Below, piece after piece: positions 1 to 6,313 of a DNA stretch of 7,739 bases. A program made the translations under genes and the position numbers. Numbering within the stretch: the first letter of the stretch is position 1; every line of letters starts with the position of its first letter. Below the pieces are notes generated by a model. That model saw nothing but the letters and a program-made list of their open reading frames with translations. It made no database searches and had not been told where the DNA came from. The stretch lies in the NCBI GenBank assembly GCA_020057445.1, contig JAGVFV010000196.1, positions 1 to 7,739 on the forward strand. The letters are read 5' to 3'. Source of the stretch: an archaeon. GTDB taxonomy: Archaea > Nanobdellota > Nanobdellia > Woesearchaeales > JAHJEM01.

Positions 1-3000
1 GAGCTTCTCCTTGCCAAGAACACGAGCGACTATCATTGGGGAGACACGCTTCCGACAGGCGATGTGAGCAAGTACAGGAAGCACTTCTTCGTGCCAAAGG
101 ATGTCACGCGTGCAGAGATGATCCTCGGTGACATGAGCTTTACGACAGACGCCTACCTGAACGGGGAATTCCAAGGGTCTGGCTATCCAGGATGGTCGCC
201 TATCTCTGTCGGCTCAGGGCTCAAGCAGGGACAGGAGAACATCATCTCTATCACAGGAGCGATCCCCTACACAGACAGCAGGATCTATTCAGGGAAGATC
301 AAGACAGAAGGACGGGTCATCGAGCCTGAAGCAGATGTCTTCTTCACAGTCTTTGGCATGCGTGAGCATCACTTCATCCAGGATAGGGAGCCTTTCTATG
401 TGCTTCCGGGAGAGGATGTGACAGCGCGCATCCGTGTCGAGAACAAGTTCAACAAGCGCCTGGACTTCACCATGACCCTCTCTGCGGTCGACTTTGAAAG
501 CCTTGACGAGATTAGCCTGCGCACAGTCACCCTGACTGTCCTTCCTTATGAGACGAAGAACCTGGAAGTCGACCTGGTCATCCCATCCTCTGTCTCGAAT
601 CAGACGCGCCTGCAACTCGCAAGCGTGTGGAACGAGCTTGTGGAAGACAAGAACTGGCTGCGCGGGTCGAATTTCAACGATGACCAGGCAAAGAACAAGT
701 TCCTTGACGACACGCAGTGGGGAGTGATCGCGCTTGGCAGCGGGAATGAGCGTGCGATCTATTTCAGGAGACTCCTTTGGGTTGACGCCACAGTCGAAGG
801 CATCAGCATCGTAAAGACAGGTGTCTCGAAGATGTGGGTGAACGGCCTTGAAGTGCAGGGAAGCGTGTTCAAGAATGAGTTCACGAAGAGCGACAACAAT
901 CTCATCACCTTGAAGGCTGCAAACTTTGACATCGACGCTGACATCACGCTTGACCATTTCGTCCCTGTCAGGTCCACTGACTTAGAGGTAGTCGACCTCA
1001 ACACGACAGCGCATGACGAAGGCCTTCTTGTCCTCTCGCAAGGGAACATCTCCTGCTTTGAGGACCAACAGCTCTGCCGCTGCGACAACGCAAGCATGGG
1101 AGAATGCACGTATACGACATCCCAGGGAGACATGGTCGACCTGAACTTCACAGTCAGGAATGCAGGAGAGCTCTTCTCAAGGGACTTCGAACTGACCATC
1201 TATGCGAGGAATGCGCAGACAGGAGAAGTCATGCTGTTTGCGAATGAGACTCTTACCATGCATCCCTTCTCGACAGATGTCTGGCAGGCACGGCTGAACA
1301 CGAGCAGGCTTGCAGGCCTGTATGAGTTCACGGTCTTCCCCGATGCAGAGGATGTGATCATCGAGACGAGCGAGTACAACAACAAAGGCATCAGGAAGAT
1401 CTATGTGAATGCGCAGCCGAAGATCACCTTCCTTGACACTGCAGAGGTCCAAGGATACGGCGCTCCCATGCCCATCACCTCAGAAATCATTGACGAGGAT
1501 GCAAACCTGGAGAACACCACACTCACCTTGATCCGGTCTGTGAACTCGACGGAAGAACTTTCGTTGAACTGGACCGGTAACACGACACGCTCATCATTCA
1601 ACAGCACCCTTCCAGGCCGATATCAGCTTGACCTGTCTGCACAGGATGAGCTTGGAAAGAATGATTCCGCATCTGGATTCTTCGACCTGTATGATTCCCT
1701 CTACCTCAATGTCAAGACAGACAGGGATGTCTATTATTATAAGCAGATCGTGAAGCTCACCCCATCCCGGCTCTCACTCCTGACCAAGATCGCGCCAAAC
1801 AGCGCTCCTGTGCTGATCAGCGCAGACGATGCGCTTGAAGAGATCAAGGGCGGTGAGAGGATAAGCATCAGCACAAATGCGTATGATCCTGACGGGGACA
1901 TCCTGAAATTGTACGTGTGCAAGGACGCAAACGCAGATGCCGATGGCTGCATAGGGAACAAGAAGACCTACTGCACAGGAATCGGAGAAGTGAATCCATC
2001 GTGCAGCTTCATCGCTGAGAAGGATGACAGTATGCACGCATGGCATGTGTATGTGGTTGATGAGGCATCCCATCTTGTCGGGCCAAAGACAGGCACCTAC
2101 AAGACAGACTCCACACCTCCGTCAACTGTCTTCTATTCCATCGCCTCTGACAAGGAGACATTCCTTGATGACCAGGATGAGGGCAAGACCTTGCTCGTCA
2201 TCCAAGGCGAAGAAGGCATGCGGTGCAGGGCAGGAAAGGACCAAGCGAACAGATACCATAAGGACAGGAGCTATCCGCTTCTCACGAATGATTGCGCAGT
2301 GGTCTTGGACTTTGCAGTATGCAATCTTGGAAGCCTGACCAAGGATGACCCGTCACGGGACAGGATCACGAACCTCACAAGAGCGTATGTGAGCTGTGAA
2401 GACCGCCTGGGTAATAGCCAGGAGAACACAAAGAATGTGGATTCTTTCTTCCTCATCGAGTGGAACAGCTCTGTCTATGATGATTACCAGGGCAATATCC
2501 TTGCGCCTGGGCAAGGAGTCAATATTGTCGGCTGGACAGAGCATTGCATTGATGAGATCGGCAGGTGCACACCATCCTTTGTCATCAACAGCAGCGCTGT
2601 CTATTTCAACACGTCAGGTGTCCATCATCTCCGTTACTTGAGCGGGGGCAAGGTCAAGGATACGACAGTCCTTGTGAACACGCCTCCAGAAATCGGCAAC
2701 CAATCATTCATAGACATCGCAGGATCGCACGCATACGACATCGCAGTCCCGATAGCGGATAATGACAGCCAGAATATCACTTGCACTCTCTCTGATCCTT
2801 CGCCAAGACCGATCGAGATCAAGAATGGAAAGGCAATCGCAAGGATGGTGGGATCTGCAGGAGATGTGATAACGACGGCTGTCACATGCAGCGACGGCAT
2901 GGCTTCTGTTTCTCCCGGCAACATCAGCCACACTGTGCCAAACACCCCTCCTTTCATCAGGAACATCCCAGACTTCAGCATGGAGATAGGGGATGTGAGC

Positions 3001-5640
3001 ACGATCGACTTCACAAAGTTCGTCTTTGACCTGGAGAATGACACCCTCTCATACACTATCAAGAGCCAGAGCAATGCGTCAGTGGCAAATGCAGTCCTTG
3101 CGGGAAATGACCTGCTTGTCGCAGGATTTGCCATCGGATCAACCCATGTCTGCTTCACCACTTCAGACCTGCTTGATGAGAGCGCTCCTTTCTGCATCAC
3201 CATCTTTGTGGAGAATGCGATCGAGTCCAAGATCAGGAATAACGAATTCTCAAACACCACGATCACTGTCCTTATGGATGTCCAGTATGACGACAATGGC
3301 ACGTGGGAAGATGAGTATTCACGCTCATTCCTCATCCCTGTGCTTCCTGGAGGGAAGAACCAGATAGGCATTTCCAACCTCTTCTCCTGGAATTCTTCCG
3401 CTGCAAAGCATCCGCAGGGAGACTTCAGGGTCTTGCTTCGCGCTGTGGATGAGTTCAACCTCACCTTGTGGAACCGCGATTACAGTTTCCTTTGGGATGA
3501 CTACAACTTCACGCTCATACTCTTCAATACGCCTCCAAACATCACAGGAATCCCTGACAAGACCTTCTTTGTCGGAGAGGCAGGGTTCGAGCTGGACCTG
3601 AAGAACTTCACACGCGACAATGAGCAGAAACCTTCGGATATGACCTATGCCATGGACTACAACGACACGACGCTTCTGAACTGCAGCCTTGTCAACAGCT
3701 CACGCATCTTATGCACGCTCATGCCGAACATGACAGGCATCGCGACCATCAATGTGAGCGCCTTTGACAGCTTTGCCTATGGCTATGACTCATTCACCGT
3801 CAGGGTCGTATCCTTCGAGGAATACGTGCATGCATCGCCAAACCTGACCTACTCGTTCTATTCTGACGTGTTCAACCTCTCCGGAAATCATTATTCAGGA
3901 TTCCGCTCGACAACAGTCGGCAGCATGCCTTCAGGATCGTATCTTGTCCGCGTTGTCGTGAGCGATGGTGTGCTTGATGCAGAAGGAAACATTACTGTCA
4001 TGGTCACGAATCCAGGCTATCCGGTCCTTGATCCCATCGGGGATCGGACAGTGCTGGAGAACCAGACTCTTGTGATCGACGTGGATGCCGCTGACCCGGA
4101 GAATGATACGCTCACGTATTCCACAGATGCAGGAAGCGTGCTTCCGTCAGCGTTCACCTTTGATAGTTCGACCGGATTGTTCAACTGGACTCCAAACATC
4201 GGCGAGGAAGGAAGCTATGTCGTCACCTTCTCTGTCACCGATGGAATCTATTGGGATAATGAGACCATGACTATCACCGTCATCCCAGAAGTCACTCCGG
4301 AAGCACCGGCAATAGTCAACGGCCACGTATACAGAGCAGGAACAAGCGAGGGCATTCCCAATATCACAGTCAATGTGACGTGTAATAATAGCGGTCTGAT
4401 ACAAGACTTGACAAATGCGGAAGGGTATTATCTGGTCAATTTCCCCACAGGCTGTGCTGTCGGGGATGTGGCAACAGCGTGCGTACGCGATAACTGCAGC
4501 ACAGGAGTGGTCATGCAAGTCGGCGATTACCGCATCGCCTACATCAATCTCGAGACAGCGACAAACAGGCCGCCAGTCCTCGACCATATAGGTAATAAGA
4601 TCGTCAATGCCACGCAGACCATTACCATACAGCTGAATGCGACTGACGCAGACGGCGACATCCTGACCTTTGGGACAGACGCAGAAAGCATGCTCCCCAG
4701 CAGCTATACATTTGATAGCACGACAGGCCTCTTTTCCTGGACGCCGAACGTGACTGACATCGGCACGTACTTTGTGACGTTCAATGTGACTGATGGCAGT
4801 GCATGGGATATCGAGACGGTCCGTATCACCGTCAGGAGGATATCAGGCAATGTCATCGCAAACGGCCATGTATACAGGACAGGAACGAGCACGCCGCTCG
4901 CAAATGTGACGGTGAATGTGACGTGCAACGCCCAGACGCTGTTTGGATCGACGAATGACCAAGGGTATTATGCGCAGCAATTCCCAGATGAGTGCTTTGC
5001 AGGAGACCTGGTGACTGCCTGTGCTGAAGTAGGGACCTGCAGGACAGAGATTGTCCAGCAGATAGGCCTCAATGAGATAGTCTATATCAACCTGGAAAGC
5101 GATATTGCCCGCCCGCCAGTGCTTGAGCCGATCGGAAATAAGCAAGTGGCAGAGACAGGACTCCTTGCATTCAATCTTTCAGCCGCAGATCCTGACCATG
5201 ATGTATTGACTTTCAGCACAGATGCAGGAGAGACCTTGCCTTCTCCTTTCTTCTTTGATCCTGTCACTGGAGAATTCCAGTGGACACCGCTGAAAGGAGA
5301 TGCTGGAGAGTATAATGTGACTTTCGGCGTGACTGACGGCACATATTCTGACAATGAGACAATCACGATCACGGTCACGCATAACGAGGTTCCTGTCCTT
5401 GTCAATGGCCACGTGTACAGGAACGGCACGAGCATCGGGCTGCCGAATGTGACTGTCCTTGTGACGTGCGGAGATTCAGGACCGTTCTTTGACATGACAA
5501 ACAGCCAAGGATATTATGTAGTCTCAGCATCTGGCTGTTTTGAGGGAGACACGGCCCGGGCGTGCTCTGGAACAGCATGCTATGACGGCCCTGTAAGACG
5601 CTTTGGCGATTATCTGATCGCGTATATCAATGTGCAGTGA
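1..5640 (+). CDS. Giant multidomain secreted/surface protein, C-terminal part (5' end outside window)
   Basis: The frame is open from base 1 to a TGA at 5638-5640, giving 1,879 visible residues with no start in view. The in-frame GTG at 64 is not a convincing start because coding continues upstream of it. The protein is almost entirely predicted beta-sandwich modules. In visible-residue numbering these are galactose-binding-like domains (about 26-89 and 254-311), a CARDB-like domain (about 326-470), Ig/cadherin-like modules (about 600-1340, several introduced by NTPP linkers), and three composite units (1341-1879). I count roughly 55 N-X-S/T sequons, and there are many paired cysteines, so an extracellular, probably N-glycosylated location is inferred. 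There is no transmembrane helix, sorting motif or Ser/Thr-rich stalk at the C-terminus, so any anchor must be N-terminal and unseen. No catalytic motif is recognised. An adhesin or envelope-structure role is the most likely reading, but the ligand and exact function are unknown. Confidence 0.93.
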   Translation, partial: ELLLAKNTSDYHWGDTLPTGDVSKYRKHFFVPKDVTRAEMILGDMSFTTDAYLNGEFQGSGYPGWSPISVGSGLKQGQENIISITGAIPYTDSRIYSGKIKTEGRVIEPEADVFFTVFGMREHHFIQDREPFYVLPGEDVTARIRVENKFNKRLDFTMTLSAVDFESLDEISLRTVTLTVLPYETKNLEVDLVIPSSVSNQTRLQLASVWNELVEDKNWLRGSNFNDDQAKNKFLDDTQWGVIALGSGNERAIYFRRLLWVDATVEGISIVKTGVSKMWVNGLEVQGSVFKNEFTKSDNNLITLKAANFDIDADITLDHFVPVRSTDLEVVDLNTTAHDEGLLVLSQGNISCFEDQQLCRCDNASMGECTYTTSQGDMVDLNFTVRNAGELFSRDFELTIYARNAQTGEVMLFANETLTMHPFSTDVWQARLNTSRLAGLYEFTVFPDAEDVIIETSEYNNKGIRKIYVNAQPKITFLDTAEVQGYGAPMPITSEIIDEDANLENTTLTLIRSVNSTEELSLNWTGNTTRSSFNSTLPGRYQLDLSAQDELGKNDSASGFFDLYDSLYLNVKTDRDVYYYKQIVKLTPSRLSLLTKIAPNSAPVLISADDALEEIKGGERISISTNAYDPDGDILKLYVCKDANADADGCIGNKKTYCTGIGEVNPSCSFIAEKDDSMHAWHVYVVDEASHLVGPKTGTYKTDSTPPSTVFYSIASDKETFLDDQDEGKTLLVIQGEEGMRCRAGKDQANRYHKDRSYPLLTNDCAVVLDFAVCNLGSLTKDDPSRDRITNLTRAYVSCEDRLGNSQENTKNVDSFFLIEWNSSVYDDYQGNILAPGQGVNIVGWTEHCIDEIGRCTPSFVINSSAVYFNTSGVHHLRYLSGGKVKDTTVLVNTPPEIGNQSFIDIAGSHAYDIAVPIADNDSQNITCTLSDPSPRPIEIKNGKAIARMVGSAGDVITTAVTCSDGMASVSPGNISHTVPNTPPFIRNIPDFSMEIGDVSTIDFTKFVFDLENDTLSYTIKSQSNASVANAVLAGNDLLVAGFAIGSTHVCFTTSDLLDESAPFCITIFVENAIESKIRNNEFSNTTITVLMDVQYDDNGTWEDEYSRSFLIPVLPGGKNQIGISNLFSWNSSAAKHPQGDFRVLLRAVDEFNLTLWNRDYSFLWDDYNFTLILFNTPPNITGIPDKTFFVGEAGFELDLKNFTRDNEQKPSDMTYAMDYNDTTLLNCSLVNSSRILCTLMPNMTGIATINVSAFDSFAYGYDSFTVRVVSFEEYVHASPNLTYSFYSDVFNLSGNHYSGFRSTTVGSMPSGSYLVRVVVSDGVLDAEGNITVMVTNPGYPVLDPIGDRTVLENQTLVIDVDAADPENDTLTYSTDAGSVLPSAFTFDSSTGLFNWTPNIGEEGSYVVTFSVTDGIYWDNETMTITVIPEVTPEAPAIVNGHVYRAGTSEGIPNITVNVTCNNSGLIQDLTNAEGYYLVNFPTGCAVGDVATACVRDNCSTGVVMQVGDYRIAYINLETATNRPPVLDHIGNKIVNATQTITIQLNATDADGDILTFGTDAESMLPSSYTFDSTTGLFSWTPNVTDIGTYFVTFNVTDGSAWDIETVRITVRRISGNVIANGHVYRTGTSTPLANVTVNVTCNAQTLFGSTNDQGYYAQQFPDECFAGDLVTACAEVGTCRTEIVQQIGLNEIVYINLESDIARPPVLEPIGNKQVAETGLLAFNLSAADPDHDVLTFSTDAGETLPSPFFFDPVTGEFQWTPLKGDAGEYNVTFGVTDGTYSDNETITITVTHNEVPVLVNGHVYRNGTSIGLPNVTVLVTCGDSGPFFDMTNSQGYYVVSASGCFEGDTARACSGTACYDGPVRRFGDYLIAYINVQ
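76..267 (+). other. Galactose-binding-like beta-sandwich domain, copy 1 (in the giant protein)
   Basis: The encoded segment has the layout of the sugar-binding jelly-roll found in front of some glycoside hydrolases. It has a strand with alternating hydrophobics (AEMILGD), then an AYLNGE turn, a glycine-rich segment with PGW, and a closing LKQGQENIISITG strand. The YLNG and GxN-I-I-x-I elements are what that fold typically shows. Family assignment is by eye only. Residues that would bind a carbohydrate cannot be identified, so ligand binding is inference. Confidence 0.5.
760..933 (+). other. Galactose-binding-like beta-sandwich domain, copy 2 (in the giant protein)
   Basis: This segment repeats the pattern of the domain near the start of the window. 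A hydrophobic strand (LLWVDATVEGISIV) is followed by a KMWVNGLEVQGS turn and a DNNLITLKAAN closing strand. The shared NG-x-x-x-QGS and N-x-I signatures suggest an internal duplication, although overall similarity is low. It leads directly into the CARDB-like region. Confidence 0.45.
976..1410 (+). other. CARDB-like adhesion domain with a four-cysteine insertion (in the giant protein)
   Basis: The domain opens with a strand ending in VVDLN and contains the typical VDLNFTVRNAG strand and turn. It closes with IIETSEYNNKGIRKIYV, the E-x-N/Y-N-N pattern that ends CARDB (cell-adhesion-related) domains of archaeal and bacterial surface proteins. A short loop at bases 1054-1107 carries four cysteines (visible residues 352, 359, 361 and 369) before the VDLNFTV strand. 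This is unusual for CARDB and would suit a disulfide-stapled or metal-binding loop. Confidence 0.6.
2677..4020 (+). other. Ig/cadherin-like module array with NTPP linkers (in the giant protein)
   Basis: Three modules start at NTPP linkers (bases 2677, 2941 and 3526), the usual boundary signature of tandem PKD/cadherin-like domains in secreted archaeal and bacterial proteins. The second contains FDLENDTLSYTI, a form of the D-x-x-x-D-x-L calcium-site-like motif of cadherin-like folds. The third contains LNCSLVNSSRILCTL, with cysteines that could pair. Between the second and third modules, and between 3820 and 4020, lie further beta-rich stretches without a clear family match. They are probably divergent Ig-like modules. 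Confidence 0.5.
4021..5637 (+). repeat. Three tandem copies of a composite unit: Ig-like (He_PIG/CADG type) plus four-Cys domain
   Basis: Units begin at 4021, 4573 and 5116 with PVLDPIG, PVLDHIG and PVLEPIG. The first half of each carries D-x-x-x-D-x-L-T and then LPS-x-x-x-FD-x-x-TG-x-F-x-WTP, the hallmark of putative Ig/dystroglycan-type cadherin-like domains. The second half begins NGHVYR at 4318, 4861 and 5404, so the two intervals are exactly 543 bases (181 residues) each. It resembles a carboxypeptidase-regulatory-like beta-sandwich (G-x-V-Y-R, N-V-T-V, N-x-x-GYY) and holds four conserved cysteines. The protein ends exactly at the end of the third unit. Copies are only about half identical at protein level by eye, so the duplication is old and the fixed spacing has been kept. 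Confidence 0.88.
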
Positions 5641-5720
5641 AGGCGTATTTCTGATCACGTTCAAGTATTGCCCAGATCTAGTTCGTAGGTCTTGACGTTC
5701 TGGAGCAAGGAAACAAGTTG

Positions 5721-5736
5721 CATGAAAATCTTCATG
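5721..5736. repeat. Small perfect inverted repeat
   Basis: CATGAA and TTCATG are perfect reverse complements around a four-base loop (AATC). On neither strand is a T-tract placed directly after the hairpin, so it is not a standard terminator. At six base pairs it may be chance, or it may contribute to 3'-end structure of the giant protein's transcript. Confidence 0.35.
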
Positions 5737-5762
5737 AAAAAGTCGTTCGATAAAGAATCAAG

Positions 5763-5798
5763 AAAAAATAAAAAAAAAAGTAGGCAAAAGCTCTTGCC
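5763..5798 (-). terminator. Hairpin plus long T-tract terminator of the ftsZ gene cluster
   Basis: Read on the minus strand, GGCAAGAGCTTTTGCC folds into a stem of five Watson-Crick pairs (GGCAA/TTGCC) plus a G-T pair around AGCT. After three bases come ten T's, an A and six more T's. It starts 25 bases after the stop codon of the last gene in the cluster. Archaeal termination mainly needs the T-tract, so the hairpin may add efficiency or protect the RNA 3' end. Confidence 0.8.
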
Positions 5799-5823
5799 TC
5801 ACACCTCTAATCCCGAGGAAATG

Positions 5824-6300
5824 TTATTTCTTTCCTCCGCAATAGAAGACCTTGTCCATAGCGAGGTTTGGCGGAAGGCTTGTCCCTCTTCCGCGTGAGG
5901 TCTGGGCCATCTGGGCACCAGTGAATCCTCCCTGGGACTGGTCTATCTGCGCCGGTTGTAATTGTTGTTGCTGTGGTGCGAATTGTTGCTGCGGCGCTTG
6001 GTATTGCGGTTGTTGGAACTGGTTGTGAGCATAACCTTCATTGCCAAAACCCTGATGGTAAGGGTCTTGGCCTGAAGGCGCAACGTGGTTCGGGGAGCTA
6101 ACCTGAAACTCTCCCCGCGAGGGTGGTGAGCTCGGGATGGTTCCTCCATTGGAGGGATTTCTGAGCACCTTTGAGATTGCCGTCACGTCATCGCGAAGCC
6201 CTTTCATCTCGTCACGGAGTGCCTTTAGCTCGCTCGTCAGCTTTTGTGTGGCCAGGTCGAGCTGCATCTCCATCTGCCTTTGTAAGAGGATGTCTTCCAT
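5824..6300 (-). CDS. Coiled-coil, Gln-rich disordered protein (158 aa), possible FtsZ partner
   Basis: No known family is recognised. Residues 1-46 form a strong coiled coil: L14, L21, L28, L35 and I42 lie at d positions, and T18, L25, M32, V39 and L46 at a positions. Residues 47-140 are low-complexity and rich in Q, P, G, N and aromatics (for example QQQFAPQQQQLQP), with no hydrophobic core, so they are probably disordered. The protein ends in a distinct tail, LPPNLAMDKVFYCGGKK, which looks like a short binding motif. There is no signal peptide or membrane helix, so it should be cytoplasmic. The start is the ATG at 6300. It has a GAGGT ribosome binding site and lies 13 bases after the preceding gene's stop. 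The frame is open for 35 more codons upstream, but those overlap that gene and read as Arg-rich out-of-frame translation. The layout (oligomerising helix, flexible linker, C-terminal motif) suits an adaptor. A role in division is inferred only from the ftsZ linkage. Confidence 0.85.
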   Translation of the reverse strand: MEDILLQRQMEMQLDLATQKLTSELKALRDEMKGLRDDVTAISKVLRNPSNGGTIPSSPPSRGEFQVSSPNHVAPSGQDPYHQGFGNEGYAHNQFQQPQYQAPQQQFAPQQQQLQPAQIDQSQGGFTGAQMAQTSRGRGTSLPPNLAMDKVFYCGGKK

Positions 6301-6306
6301 AGTGAT

Positions 6307-6311
6307 ACCTC
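6307..6311 (-). promoter_or_regulatory. Ribosome binding site of the coiled-coil protein gene
   Basis: GAGGT lies 6 bases before the ATG at 6300 and starts only 2 bases after the TAA of the upstream gene (6316-6314). It fixes the start codon choice and suggests translational coupling. Confidence 0.75.
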
Positions 6312-6313
6312 TC

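Larger units (their letters stand above)
5641..5823. other. Convergent intergenic region
   Basis: This 183-base gap separates the two facing stop codons. It contains the minus-strand terminator and a small perfect inverted repeat, both listed separately. I see no clear T-rich terminator for the plus-strand gene. The nearest candidate is the T-rich run at about 5824-5836, inside the 3' end of the opposing gene. No tRNA, box C/D RNA or promoter is recognisable. Confidence 0.7.

Noticed and set aside
289..957. Open frame of 222 codons on the minus strand
   Set aside because: It lies wholly antisense to the galactose-binding-like and linker region of the giant protein. Its product is rich in His, Asp and Arg without fold-like periodicity.
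2634..3464. Open frame of 276 codons on the minus strand opposite the giant gene
   Set aside because: The opposite plus-strand frame encodes clear Ig-like modules with NTPP linkers. The minus-strand translation has no recognisable domain or ribosome binding site, and it is explained by codon bias of the real gene.
4021..5637. Tandem repeat as a mobile element or CRISPR-like array
   Set aside because: The 543-base periodicity is at protein level, stays in frame inside one gene, and the copies are strongly diverged with no spacers or terminal inverted repeats.
64..5640. Giant protein starting at the GTG at 64
   Set aside because: The same frame is open and protein-like back to base 1, with no ribosome binding site before 64, so the gene is truncated by the window edge.
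5721..5736. Six-base-pair inverted repeat as a terminator for the plus-strand gene
   Set aside because: It is followed by A's and not T's on the plus strand, and its stem is AT-rich.
5692..5898. Small plus-strand open frame across the intergenic gap
   Set aside because: It reads through the terminator A-tract as a Lys run and overlaps the 3' end of the coiled-coil gene. It has no ribosome binding site and no family resemblance.
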